In this document: positions 7,827-15,218 of the stretch, one piece after another
Layout: the number at the start of each line of letters is the position of its first letter
Position numbering within the stretch: position 1 is the first letter of the stretch
Assembly (NCBI GenBank): GCA_026645575.1
Contig: JAPKMW010000091.1
Location: 1 to 49,974, forward strand
Direction: 5' to 3'
DNA length: 49,974 nucleotides
Origin: Caldilineaceae bacterium
Lineage (GTDB): Bacteria; Chloroflexota; Anaerolineae; Caldilineales; Caldilineaceae
Made by a program: the position numbers and the translations under genes
Notes under the pieces: generated by a model
The model's database searches: none
What the model was told of the DNA's origin: nothing
Seen by the model: the letters and a program-made list of their open reading frames with translations, nothing else

Positions 7827-8563
7827 GCGATTTCCGCCCAATATTGAGCCACTGATTTCCCTGTCTCCTTCTTAAACTCATAATCGGATAAGAGCCATTT
7901 GTTCTTGTGGTATTTTCGATAGGTCTTGCCAGTTGTACCGGCACGTTCCGCCGCTATGTCCTGATTGTACCTAAGTTTTTCGTACGCATAGTGAACAACA
8001 GTGGTTCTTACCTGCGACATGGGCCTTGGTCCGCGCTCTCTAACCTCTTCCTCCCCCTCCCCTTCTTCCTCTTTCGGCTCGATTGCTGCTGGCGGTGCCG
8101 GAGACTTCCCTTTCTCTTCCATGCCCAGCTCAGTTTTTGCCCATTCAGGCAAGGGCTGGCGATAACGAACGTTCAACCAGCGGATGATCGCACGCAAAAA
8201 ACTTTTGTGATCACGCAGCGGCGTGGATACATCGGGGCGCCACAAGAGGGCGATCTCAACATAAGCGGCATATTGCTCTGCTTGGATAGCAAGAATGTCA
8301 CCCAGGCGGATTGTCCCAAAACTATAGACAATCACCCCTACATTCTCTAGCTTTTGGACATACGCCTCGTCGCGCTCCTCTGGGTAACCTTCGTCGTCAT
8401 GATTGATGGACAAATGGATAAATTCCATCCACTGTGATGTAACTTTGGCAACGGGGAAAAACCCTTCAAATCGGCTAGCGAAGTTTTCCACATTCTCGTT
8501 ATCCAGAACAATAATTTCACCCCTCACCCCTTCTACCGTGGTTTCTTGTTCAGAACCGCTCAT
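7817..8563 (-). CDS. Unrecognised element protein with acidic linker
   Basis: 248 residues from ATG 8563, chosen because GAGAGGA stands eight bases upstream; a frame to 8608 has nothing comparable. The N-terminal 150 residues are globular with many aromatics. Residues about 155-180 form a very acidic, low-complexity linker (EPKEEEGEGEEEVRERG). The C-terminal 60 residues (HYAYEKLRYNQDIAAERAGT, then TYRKYHKNKWLLSDY) look like a small helix-turn-helix or helical DNA-binding domain. No family is recognised. The stop codon lies inside the tandem 9-bp operator of the next gene. A DNA-binding accessory role in replication or regulation is a guess. Confidence 0.6.
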   Translation of the reverse strand: MSGSEQETTVEGVRGEIIVLDNENVENFASRFEGFFPVAKVTSQWMEFIHLSINHDDEGYPEERDEAYVQKLENVGVIVYSFGTIRLGDILAIQAEQYAAYVEIALLWRPDVSTPLRDHKSFLRAIIRWLNVRYRQPLPEWAKTELGMEEKGKSPAPPAAIEPKEEEGEGEEEVRERGPRPMSQVRTTVVHYAYEKLRYNQDIAAERAGTTGKTYRKYHKNKWLLSDYEFKKETGKSVAQYWAEIAGS

Positions 8564-8773
8564 GATACAATCCTCTCGTTGAAATGATTTTGTTGTTGAT
8601 AGCGCCACCTGGAAGCACAGGAGACGCTATCATTTTATCACCCCCTTCTTTGTGACCCACACATGTAAGGAATTGTTGATGATCTGTCTAAGCTGCTATA
8701 ATAAGCCCTGTGCGCTGATCATCTCTTAGGTACGGAGGCGGGTCTAACGCAGGCCCGCTTTCTATTTGCCGGG

Positions 8774-9304
8774 CTAGCCGACACCCTTCGGTTGGCGAGT
8801 TGCGTTCTTCACCACCTGCCAAGCCTGCATTCCATCACTGCACGTTCGTTCGATCCAGGGCGCTTTACCATCTTTCCAAGCCGGCGGCATCCGGCCTCCA
8901 TGCTGCGCCGCCCACTGTTCGTTGCGGGGGTCAACGTATCGACCAGGAACGTACAGTTTGCTTGTGCGCAACAACAAGTATTCCGCCCAAGCCGCCGCCG
9001 CTTCATTAACGGTCACTTGGGCGTGAACAGCCATCGGTAAGAACATAGGCGCCGCCGGCCCGAACTTGAGATTTTCAAATGTCTTGGCTTCAATCTTCAT
9101 CCGCCGGGCAAAGTCCAACAGCGACACTTTGATTATCTGCTCCTGGATGCTGTGAATCTTTACCCCATAGGGCTGTAGGGCGCCGGTGATAAGCCTGCGG
9201 GCAGGACTGCAATAGGGTTTGGCAACGGTGAGTGTGCGTGTCGGCTGTCCATACCGTACACTGCTGACTGTGCTACGAGTATCGTTGACAAGCTCTTTGA
9301 ACAT
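8774..9304 (-). CDS. Unrecognised element protein
   Basis: 176 residues from ATG 9304, where GGGGGT stands five bases upstream; an alternative ATG at 9316 would add four residues. The start overlaps or nearly touches the stop of the upstream membrane protein gene (9307), so they are coupled. The protein is basic and soluble (RYGQPTRTLTVAKPYCSPAR near the N terminus; a Trp-rich C-terminal third). Downstream, at 8738-8762, is a GCGGG/CCCGC stem, which is weak as a terminator. I do not recognise a domain. Confidence 0.55.
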   Translation of the reverse strand: MFKELVNDTRSTVSSVRYGQPTRTLTVAKPYCSPARRLITGALQPYGVKIHSIQEQIIKVSLLDFARRMKIEAKTFENLKFGPAAPMFLPMAVHAQVTVNEAAAAWAEYLLLRTSKLYVPGRYVDPRNEQWAAQHGGRMPPAWKDGKAPWIERTCSDGMQAWQVVKNATRQPKGVG

Positions 9305-9306
9305 GC

Positions 9307-9777
9307 TTACCCCCATTGCTGAAAGCCACTGGTGTCATCATCATCCCACGTCCAGGCGTCAGCTTGCATTGGTTGCCGTTGCCGCGCTTCCCACTTCGCT
9401 CGTTCCGTATCGGTTAGCAGCTTGGCTTGCTGACTGGCGATCTGGTTAACACGCTTGGCGTCCAACACCGTCAGTTGTGCTGCCGCCCGTTGCATAGCGC
9501 TTTCCCCTTGTGACATTACCTTGAACGTCTGCATTCGGGCGGCATCAATACGGGCGTCGTTGGCGTTAAACTTGGTGATGGCGTCCAGCGTCTGCCGTTG
9601 GTTCATGTGAGCAAAGAGTGCGCCCCCAGCAAAGAGAATCACGCCGACCAGGGCAAAGATTACCAGCAACGTGTAATCTTTCCCGATGGCCCCTTGCAGC
9701 CACCACACCGCCAGGCAGATAAAGCCCAGCGCCAGCAACCATTTGAAGAAATCCCAAGTGCCGTCATGAAAGTACAT
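9307..9777 (-). CDS. Small membrane protein with cytoplasmic helical tail
   Basis: 156 residues from ATG 9777 with AAGGAG eight bases upstream. Two hydrophobic helices (about 10-30, LLALGFICLAVWWLQG, and 36-56, LLVIFALVGVILFAGGALFA) form a hairpin in the membrane. They are followed by about 95 residues rich in Ala/Gln/Arg that look like a helical or coiled-coil region. In AICEs and mating plasmids, small Spd-type membrane proteins are encoded next to the TraB pump and aid spread of DNA. Position makes that the best guess, but there is no diagnostic motif. The start overlaps the stop of a short upstream frame (TAATG). Confidence 0.6.
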   Translation of the reverse strand: MYFHDGTWDFFKWLLALGFICLAVWWLQGAIGKDYTLLVIFALVGVILFAGGALFAHMNQRQTLDAITKFNANDARIDAARMQTFKVMSQGESAMQRAAAQLTVLDAKRVNQIASQQAKLLTDTERAKWEARQRQPMQADAWTWDDDDTSGFQQWG

Positions 9778-9860
9778 TACTCATTCTCCTTCCGATTGTA
9801 GACAAACATCAACCCGATCAGTCTGCCCGATAAGACAAGCAACAATCCCGCTTGCTCCAT
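9777..9860 (-). CDS. Tiny single-helix membrane peptide, translationally coupled
   Basis: A 27-residue frame (ATG 9860; a GTG at 9872 would add four) with one hydrophobic helix (QAGLLLVLSGRLIGLMFVY) and a charged tail NRKENE. Its stop overlaps the next start as TAATG, and it carries that gene's AAGGAG site. It sits between the FtsK-like gene and the two-helix membrane protein. It is either a real mini membrane protein or a leader frame used for coupling. Confidence 0.35.
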   Translation of the reverse strand: MEQAGLLLVLSGRLIGLMFVYNRKENE

Positions 9861-9898
9861 CGACAAATGCACAGCGTGCGTTACCCGAAGGTCTATTA

Positions 9899-11293
9899 TT
9901 AGTCACCCCCTGTTCCAGTTCGTGGAAGTCGGATAATCTTCCCGTCATCCTCACCCGTCAACGCCATGTTGATCCATTCCATGTATCGGGTAGACTTGGC
10001 CCTGTAGACGTGGAGACATAGGGCATTCTTACTCATCCCATCCGCCGCTAGTCGTCGCACTTCGGTCGCTTCTAGCGGCATCAATGGGCGCTTGTCTGAC
10101 AGTGGAAAAGGTGGTGCAAGTGGTGCAGCAGAAAGCGTTGCAGGGTGGTGCAAGGGTGGTGCTGGCACCGGTGCAACTGGTGGTGCAAGTGGTGTATACA
10201 CCTGTAGACTCGGCGTGTCTGCTTGCACCGGTGCAAGTGGTGCAGCTTTCCATTGTCGCCCGATCTGCTGCGCCATGTTAGTGACTTCGCCACGCTCTTT
10301 TTCATCCAAGTAAAACCCTTGAAAGCGGTAGACGTGCGGCCCCTGACAGCGCAAGAAAGCACCCTTGCCCGGTAGCAGTTCAGCATGGGTATGTGGGCGA
10401 TTTGTGGCATACTGGCTTTGCCCCGGCACCACTTGCCCCACCAATCGCACGCCAAAGTTGGCCTTTAGCAAGCTGCCTAAGCCGCCTTCCTTCGTTGGGT
10501 GCTGCGTTGCGCCGATCAAGTTCACGTCTTTGGCCCGTCCAATGGACGCCAGATCGCCTAAGATTTCCCGTGCCTCCCGGTTGCCTGCCAGTTGCGCCAT
10601 CTCATCAATGACCAGTACGACGCGGTAAGGCTTGTACCCGCGGTTGGCGATGCGCTTCTCTTTTTCCGCCCATACCCAGCGCAAAGCCTCCAACGCCGCC
10701 GGTCGCGTTCCAGCAAAGGTCAAGACATGGGGCAGCTTCTCAAAGGGTACAAGATCTTCATTCTTGAGATCGACCAAGACCCATTTACATTCTATGCTGG
10801 ATGTACTGGCGGCCAGGGAGAGGAGCATTGTCTGCAACAGCATGCTCTTCCCTGCACCCGTAATGCCGGCAATCAAAACATGAGGCGTCTCATCAAAGAC
10901 AATAAATTCATCCTGCGGCCCTTCGATGTAGCTGCGACCAATCAGCATGGTGTGCGGTTTGGCGCTGTTCAGCACCGCATTGTTAGCGACCAATGGTCGG
11001 GGTCGTGGGTGGGGGAGTTCCAGCGCCAGCCGGGGAAAGGCAACGGGAATGGCCTGGATGTCGCCGGGCAGCCTCGCTCGACGCCGATGATTGCCGATCA
11101 ACGTACTAAGTTCCCGCTGCAAGGCTTCCACCTTTGCGAAGCGTTCATCCATCGCCAGCGTCAGGGCGTAGGAGAGATAGCCGGTTTCGACGCAGACCGA
11201 CTGGCGTCGATCAACTTTGGCCCGGATGTTGTTCTTTTGAAACATGGTGTTGATCAACTGCGCTTCATTTGCCATCAGTTGCTTGATGTCCAT
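9899..11293 (-). CDS. FtsK/SpoIIIE/TraB-type DNA translocase
   Basis: 464 residues from ATG 11293 with GGAGGTG seven bases upstream. The P-loop is GITGAGKS (143-150), Walker B is VVLVIDEMAQL (225-235), and GATQHP (261-266) matches the conserved FtsK motif after Walker B. N-terminal membrane helices are absent, unlike cell-division FtsK, and the length fits the plasmid/AICE TraB class. A Pro/Ala-rich linker (350-400) leads to a C-terminal helix-turn-helix-like domain (LEATEVRRLAADGMSKNALC, about 407-426) in the place of the FtsK gamma or TraB DNA-recognition domain. Known TraB proteins form hexamers, bind short repeats and pump double-stranded DNA between mycelial cells. I infer the same role here, with a target that may be the 9-bp repeats at 4149-4530. 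Confidence 0.8.
   Translation of the reverse strand: MDIKQLMANEAQLINTMFQKNNIRAKVDRRQSVCVETGYLSYALTLAMDERFAKVEALQRELSTLIGNHRRRARLPGDIQAIPVAFPRLALELPHPRPRPLVANNAVLNSAKPHTMLIGRSYIEGPQDEFIVFDETPHVLIAGITGAGKSMLLQTMLLSLAASTSSIECKWVLVDLKNEDLVPFEKLPHVLTFAGTRPAALEALRWVWAEKEKRIANRGYKPYRVVLVIDEMAQLAGNREAREILGDLASIGRAKDVNLIGATQHPTKEGGLGSLLKANFGVRLVGQVVPGQSQYATNRPHTHAELLPGKGAFLRCQGPHVYRFQGFYLDEKERGEVTNMAQQIGRQWKAAPLAPVQADTPSLQVYTPLAPPVAPVPAPPLHHPATLSAAPLAPPFPLSDKRPLMPLEATEVRRLAADGMSKNALCLHVYRAKSTRYMEWINMALTGEDDGKIIRLPRTGTGGD
10110..10245. repeat. GGTGGTGCAAG-type reiterations in the pump gene
   Basis: Variants of GTGGTGCAAG recur at least six times, with two TGCACCGGTGCA-like or ACCGGTGCAA palindromic words. 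They encode the Pro/Ala-rich linker. TraB recognition repeats are usually close to or inside the pump gene, so this could be a second candidate recognition locus, or merely codon-biased low complexity. Confidence 0.4.
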
Positions 11294-11424
11294 AAAAGCA
11301 CCTCCATTGCAACAGAATTTTTTACCGCTGTGGGCGTTCCGTTACAATGGAGAACGCCGCTGGACTGTTCAGCGGTGTTGTGAGGGGTGCATAGGTATGT
11401 ATGGCCTGTGTACCCCTGTAAAAC

Positions 11425-11616
11425 TTATGGCGCTGGCATTCTCTCCCGTATCTTGTCCCAGGCTGCTACAGCCCTCTCAAACGCCACAGAACGCAGCGCT
11501 TTGCAACCACAACGCGCAGACAGGGTGCCAATGCAATACTCTCGCTGGGCGTCAGTGGCCGTTTGCATGTTGTCAAGAGTGATTACGATCTCCTGTTTGA
11601 TTCTCTCTTGAGTCAT
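11425..11616 (-). CDS. Small protein, function unknown
   Basis: 63 residues from ATG 11616, chosen for GGAGGTG eight bases upstream. The longer frame to 11745 overlaps the neighbouring gene and lacks a site. Sequence MTQERIKQEIVITLDNMQ, then CIGTLSARCGCKALRS with three Cys, then a helical C terminus. No family is recognised. It lies between two small genes in the integrase-to-pump interval and shares their strong ribosome binding sites. Confidence 0.6.
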   Translation of the reverse strand: MTQERIKQEIVITLDNMQTATDAQREYCIGTLSARCGCKALRSVAFERAVAAWDKIRERMPAP

Positions 11617-11635
11617 CACAGTTACACCTCCATCG

Positions 11636-11884
11636 TTATCTACCAACAATGAGTGCGACAACAAGCTGGAATAGTCTCCAACACATCCGAAGGTATTCCG
11701 TATCTGCTGGCAGGCCAACCAGCGGCCACAGGCGCAACAGATCAATGATGGCCAGTGGCACTAAGAAGATTAAGAACCCCACACCAGCGCCATACGCCAA
11801 CTGGAAAAGTAGATCGGGCGGCAGAAGAGGCGTCTGTTCAGTGCTTAGGTGCGGGTCATTGGGAGATTTCCTCTTAATTTTCAT
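11636..11884 (-). CDS. Small two-helix membrane protein
   Basis: 82 residues from ATG 11884 with GGAGG four bases upstream; the longer frame to 11947 is unsupported. After a hydrophilic N terminus (KIKRKSPNDPHLST) there are two hydrophobic stretches, about 28-50 (LFQLAYGAGVGFLIFLVPLAI) and 66-82 (WRLFQLVVALIVG). As one of several small membrane proteins around the FtsK-like pump it may be part of the transfer apparatus; there is no diagnostic motif. Confidence 0.6.
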   Translation of the reverse strand: MKIKRKSPNDPHLSTEQTPLLPPDLLFQLAYGAGVGFLIFLVPLAIIDLLRLWPLVGLPADTEYLRMCWRLFQLVVALIVGR

Positions 11885-12022
11885 GTCGCCTCCAATACCG
11901 TCAGCAGTTAATTTGGCTGGTAGATGGGTGCAAGCATAAGGGGTCATTGTTGTTATGGTATTCTAACGATTGCCTGGTTAGCCCTATGTCAGCGTACAAC
12001 GCACTGGTATAGGGTGCAATTC

Positions 12023-12886
12023 CTAAGTGAATAACCTCTCCACAGGTGAATTGCTCTTGTGTGCCTGCTGTGCATCTTCATTGCTCAACCTGATATATGG
12101 CTTCAGGCTTTCAATATCTTTATGACCAGAGAGTTTCATGAGTGTAAACACATCTGTACCGGATTTCAACAGCATGGTAATCGTTGTTCGACGGATCTTG
12201 TGCGGGGTGACGTGAATATCTTCCCGTTCACCCATTCGATTTAACAACTGCGCCAACCCCGATACAGTTAACCGTCCGTTCGTTGTCTCAGCTCTCCACA
12301 AATGTCCACGCAGAACCCCCTCTGTCCGCATATACAGCCGCAAGGCTCGTTGTGTACGTTCAGAGAGGTAACAAAGCCGATCGCGGCGCGGTTTTCCGTC
12401 TCTAATGGTCACAACCCCTTCATCCAGATCACCAACGTTCAGATTGCAAAACTCAGCAGCTCGCATCCCAGTGTCCAGCAGCGTTAACAAAACTGCTTTC
12501 TCTCTGTCACTTTCACAAGCCAGGTATAATCGCTTGATTTGGCTAGGTGAGAGGATTGTTGGCAACCTCTCAACGACTTTCGGTAACTTGAGCCCCGCCG
12601 CCGGCGATTCAGCAATCAGAGCCTCTTTCGCACACCAGCGCAGGAACGTCTTGCAATCAATGCAGCGACCGCGAGCGCTGGTGTCGGCTAACTCACTGGT
12701 CAAGCTGGCTTGGTATTGCCTGAAATGATTGGTTGTGATCGCTGCTACATCAGTTATGCCCTGATCTACACACCAGTCGGTGAAATGAACCAGCCGGCGT
12801 TTGTAGGTCTTGACCGTGAGTGGTGAAAGGTTCTTGGCTTGGCAGTCAAGCAGGAAAGCACGCAGCGCTTCAGGAATAGTAGGCAT
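12023..12886 (-). CDS. Tyrosine recombinase/integrase
   Basis: 287 residues. Residues 1-95 are a core-binding SAM-like domain (LSPLTVKTYKRRLVHFTDWC). The catalytic domain follows with all expected residues: R142 in DTGMRAAEF, K165 in DGKPRRDR, H229-x-x-R232 in PHKIRRT, H255 in SGHKD and nucleophile Y264 in KPYIRL. The reading frame begins at ATG 12886 directly after a poly-T terminator tract, with no Shine-Dalgarno. The tRNA-Arg gene is 120 bases upstream, so this enzyme presumably inserts the element at the tRNA 3' end. It would be read from the tRNA direction but is separated from it by the terminator at 12887-12932. Confidence 0.9.
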   Translation of the reverse strand: MPTIPEALRAFLLDCQAKNLSPLTVKTYKRRLVHFTDWCVDQGITDVAAITTNHFRQYQASLTSELADTSARGRCIDCKTFLRWCAKEALIAESPAAGLKLPKVVERLPTILSPSQIKRLYLACESDREKAVLLTLLDTGMRAAEFCNLNVGDLDEGVVTIRDGKPRRDRLCYLSERTQRALRLYMRTEGVLRGHLWRAETTNGRLTVSGLAQLLNRMGEREDIHVTPHKIRRTTITMLLKSGTDVFTLMKLSGHKDIESLKPYIRLSNEDAQQAHKSNSPVERLFT

Positions 12887-12932
12887 AAAAAAAGAGACGT
12901 TTTACAGACTTTCGTCCATAAAACGTCTCTTT
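12887..12932 (-). terminator. Perfect 14-bp stem terminator between tRNA-Arg and integrase
   Basis: Arms at 12919-12932 and 12891-12904 are exact complements (core AGAGACGTTTTA) with a 14-base loop. On the minus strand they are followed by a run of seven T. It is placed to stop transcription from the tRNA. The integrase ATG is the very next base after the T run. Confidence 0.8.
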
Positions 12933-13007
12933 CTGCTTTGAAACTCCCTACCTAACAAGCGAGGTAAAAGGTTTTCTAAAGCATTACACAGCCATAGCGT
13001 TCCCGTT

Positions 13008-13083
13008 TGGCGCCCCCAGCGTGAGTCGAACACGCGACCAAAGGTTTAGGAAACCTCTGCTCTATCCTCTGAGCTATGGGGGC
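13008..13083 (-). tRNA. tRNA-Arg(CCU), CCA encoded
   Basis: The minus strand folds into a full cloverleaf: acceptor GCCCCCA/TGGGGGC, D arm GCTC/GAGC, anticodon stem GAGGT/ACCTT (one G-T pair) with loop TTCCTAA giving anticodon CCT, a five-base variable loop, and T arm GCGTG-TTCGACT-CACGC. The discriminator G is followed by an encoded CCA. It is the likely attachment site of the island to its left; the 3' half is intact, so insertion restored it. Confidence 0.93.
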
Positions 13084-13220
13084 ACTAGTTACCCTCGATT
13101 TGGTCACACGACTACAGTTGACTATACCTTAGCACAGAGCGGTAAAATCGTCAACCCATCGGCCCGCTCAGGGTAAGTTGGGCTGCTTACTGCTTACCTG
13201 GTGTGGTGAACGAGGTGCGA

Positions 13221-13397
13221 GCGTGCGTGGCACTGACCACGACAGTTTTCTCTGCTCATCCGTTCACTGGTCAGTGCCGCGCACGCGGCTGCAACGCACG
13301 CGGTTGCGATGTGACTGTCCGCTTGACCCGCGTGCGCTGCACTGGTCAGCAACTAGCCGGATCGAGTTCGCTTCTGTTGACCAGTGCCACGCACGCT
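13221..13397. repeat. Two consecutive inverted-repeat pairs of one 19-bp motif
   Basis: GCGTGCGTGGCACTGACCA (13221-13239) is matched 18/19 by its complement at 13268-13286. A related pair follows at about 13330-13349 and 13379-13397 (GACCAGTGCCACGCACGCT). The four copies fill most of the gap between the tRNA and folD (13084-13395), which contains no gene. The last copy overlaps the folD stop. They can form two stem-loops, as in bacterial interspersed mosaic elements, and may serve as the folD terminator. Confidence 0.65.
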
Positions 13398-14253
13398 ACC
13401 TTTTCATCGCTAACGTCGCTGCCTGTAAGACATTCTGCATCAGAATCACATTGGTCATTGGCCCGACGCCGCCCGGCACGGGGGTCATCAGGCCAGCCAC
13501 GGCGGCGACTTCGGCCTGGTGGCAGTCGCCTTTGAGGCCGTCATCAGTGTAGGTGGTGCCAAAGTCGACGACGATGGCGCCGGGCTTGACCCAATCGCCC
13601 CGCACCATCTCGGCGCGACCAACGGCGACACAGAGAATATCTGCTGTGCGGCAGAGCGCTGGTAGGTCCCGTGTGCGGCTATGAGCGATGGTGACGGTGC
13701 AGTGACGATGGAGCAGCAGCAAGGCCATCGGCTTGCCCACAATGTCGCTGCGCCCAACGATGACGGCGTGTTGGCCCTTGAACTCAACGCCGGCGGCTTC
13801 CAGCAAAGCCAAACCAGCGGCGGGGGTGGCCGGGCTGAAATAGGGCGGACGTTGAGCAGAGAGGCGACCGGCATTGAGCGGGTGGACGCCATCGACATCT
13901 TTGGCCGGATTTAGCAGCAGCAGGAGCGCATTGGCGTCGATCTGTGCCGGCAACGGTTCCAGAATCATAATGCCGTGAACCTGCGGATCGTCGTTGAGCG
14001 TTTGCAGCGCGGCGGTAACAGCGGCTTGGGTGGCGTCCGCCGGTAGCACGGTGGCTTGAAAGGCAATATCGACCCCCTTGCAGTTGCGTTCGATGGCGCG
14101 GGCATAGCCGGCTGCGGCTTCATCGTCACCCACGCGCAGGATGGCGAGGGTGGGGGGCACGTTGTGGCTTTGTTGGAAGGCGGCAACGTGCGCTTTCACC
14201 TCAGCCTTGCGGCTTTTGGCAAGCTCCGTACCATTTAATAGTTGGGCAGTCAT
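13396..14253 (-). CDS. folD: FolD-family methylenetetrahydrofolate dehydrogenase, cyclohydrolase residues lost
   Basis: 285 residues, normal FolD length. Family motifs are clear: [49 protein letters not shown] (NADP site) and [12 protein letters not shown]. Aligned to human MTHFD1, the Tyr-x-x-x-Lys motif reads Tyr-Ala-Arg-Ala-Ile, so the catalytic Lys56 is Ile, and Gln100 of VQLPL is Leu. Known Lys56 substitutions destroy cyclohydrolase activity, whereas Lys56 and Gln100 are less critical for the NADP-dependent dehydrogenase. I infer a dehydrogenase-only FolD interconverting methylene- and methenyl-tetrahydrofolate. Its ATG overlaps the fchA stop (ATGA), with AGGAG inside fchA, so the two are translated together and FchA can supply the missing activity. 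Confidence 0.87.
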   Translation of the reverse strand: MTAQLLNGTELAKSRKAEVKAHVAAFQQSHNVPPTLAILRVGDDEAAAGYARAIERNCKGVDIAFQATVLPADATQAAVTAALQTLNDDPQVHGIMILEPLPAQIDANALLLLLNPAKDVDGVHPLNAGRLSAQRPPYFSPATPAAGLALLEAAGVEFKGQHAVIVGRSDIVGKPMALLLLHRHCTVTIAHSRTRDLPALCRTADILCVAVGRAEMVRGDWVKPGAIVVDFGTTYTDDGLKGDCHQAEVAAVAGLMTPVPGGVGPMTNVILMQNVLQAATLAMKR

Positions 14254-14903
14254 AGTGTTACTCCTAAGGTGGCGGCGCAGGCGGTACGGGCGGCAGCGTA
14301 GGCAGTGGCAGCCTCTGCCAACACGTCATCCCGTTTGGCCGACCAGGTGGCGACATAGTCGCTGTCTTTGATAAATTTGAGATTGATATTGACGTTGATA
14401 ATGGCGCTGTAGAGCGCCGCGTTGGCCAGGTACATCGCCACACCAGCGTCGCTGACCACATTGGCGTTGCCCTTTTCCCCCACCGGCGCCGCCAGCCGCA
14501 GGACGGCCAGACATTTTTCGGCGACAGTAAACGGCACTTCCGCCGCGGCCTTGAGTGCGCTTTGTAGCGCTGCTGTGCGGGCGGCTTTTTCGGCGTCGCT
14601 CTCCTTGGGCATGGCATAGCAGGCAGAGACCGCATTGAAGACTTCCACATCGCGATCAGCCAGCGCCAGCAATTCGGTGCGCAATGCTTCACTTTGTGAG
14701 AGCCATGACTGCATTTCGGCTTCGACGGCGGCATACTTTTTGTTGCCTACCGTGAAATTGATCACCATGCTGATCAAAGCGGCGGCCTGGCTGCCGGTGA
14801 TCGCCGCTGCGCCACCGCCGCCAGGCGTTGACTGGCGCGCTGCCAGGGCATTGGAAAAAGCGCGTAGGGTCATATCAGCCGTTGGCGCTACTGTGGTTGT
14901 CAT
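14250..14903 (-). CDS. fchA: Cyclodeaminase/cyclohydrolase family protein (FchA-type)
   Basis: 217 residues, the length of stand-alone formimidoyl-tetrahydrofolate cyclodeaminase-family proteins. Family features: N-terminal [20 protein letters not shown] (substrate loop), a middle region with [10 protein letters not shown] and [11 protein letters not shown], and [20 protein letters not shown] near 140-165. In acetogens this family acts as methenyltetrahydrofolate cyclohydrolase; in histidine degradation it acts as cyclodeaminase. No glutamate formiminotransferase gene is nearby, whereas folD follows directly with a 4-bp overlap, so the cyclohydrolase role in the one-carbon pathway fits best. 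Cytoplasmic. No Shine-Dalgarno is evident at ATG 14903; a second Met at residue 11 is possible. Confidence 0.85.
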   Translation of the reverse strand: MTTTVAPTADMTLRAFSNALAARQSTPGGGGAAAITGSQAAALISMVINFTVGNKKYAAVEAEMQSWLSQSEALRTELLALADRDVEVFNAVSACYAMPKESDAEKAARTAALQSALKAAAEVPFTVAEKCLAVLRLAAPVGEKGNANVVSDAGVAMYLANAALYSAIINVNINLKFIKDSDYVATWSAKRDDVLAEAATAYAAARTACAATLGVTL

Positions 14904-14945
14904 GAATCATTCCTATCTGGTCATACATAAGAATTCGTGAACCTA

Positions 14946-15010
14946 ACCTGCTCCCAGCCAGTTCGTGACCGGCAGGTGGGACGCCGGTCACGAACTGGCT
15001 GGGAGCAGGT
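14946..15010. repeat. 28-bp perfect palindrome, relative of the GTAACTACTC elements
   Basis: Arms 14946-14973 and 14983-15010 are exact complements around a nine-base loop. The inner part (AGCCAGTTCGTGACCGGC, GACGCCGGTCACG) closely matches the inner part of the element at 44329-44411, but the GTAACTACTC ends are absent and no flanking duplication is seen. It lies in the divergent gap between fchA and lon. Confidence 0.7.
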
Positions 15011-15099
15011 GGCGTCATTGTTCGTAAGCCCAGTATAACATTCTCATGCGCTACCTGGAATTTTCCGTACATGGTAACCGTACTATTTTGTGCGATAAT

Positions 15100-15131
15100 G
15101 GAAATCCAGATTGCTAGATAATTGGATTTCC
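15100..15131. promoter_or_regulatory. Inverted repeat GGAAATCCA-N14-TGGATTTCC, possible operator
   Basis: Perfect 9-bp arms in the divergent fchA/lon gap. It does not match CIRCE (HrcA) or other heat-shock operators I know. Position between the two start regions suggests a transcription-factor site. Confidence 0.45.
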
Positions 15132-15218
15132 ACTTGTTATTGTACATGCGTTGTGCTGGTTACCGCGATACCCGATTGAGAAGGATTACGCAACCAGTGC
15201 AACGCACACACAAGCAAA

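Larger units (their letters stand above)
2438..13007 (-). mobile_element. AICE-like integrated element abutting tRNA-Arg; left end unresolved
   Basis: A block of minus-strand genes bounded on the right by tRNA-Arg(CCU). The tyrosine integrase is the gene nearest the tRNA 3' end, as is usual for tRNA-targeting elements. The set is integrase, small membrane proteins, FtsK/TraB-type translocase, ribbon-helix-helix-like regulator, primase-polymerase/helicase, HNH endonuclease with MobC-like N terminus, and a terminase-small-subunit-like protein, plus a complex 9-bp repeat locus. From family knowledge this matches actinomycete integrative conjugative elements, which move double-stranded DNA with one FtsK-like protein. 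The terminase-like gene instead recalls phage-derived islands. I found no direct repeat of the tRNA 3' end in 1-4500, so the left coordinate is only the outermost clearly element-like gene. The true end may be outside the window. Confidence 0.7.

Noticed and set aside
9621..9630. CGCCCCCAGC, identical to the tRNA-Arg 3' end at 13011-13020, as an attachment site
   Set aside because: Only ten bases, inside a membrane-protein gene, with no longer match; too short to be an att repeat.
10592..11383. 263-residue plus-strand frame
   Set aside because: Antisense to the FtsK-like gene, which has Walker motifs.
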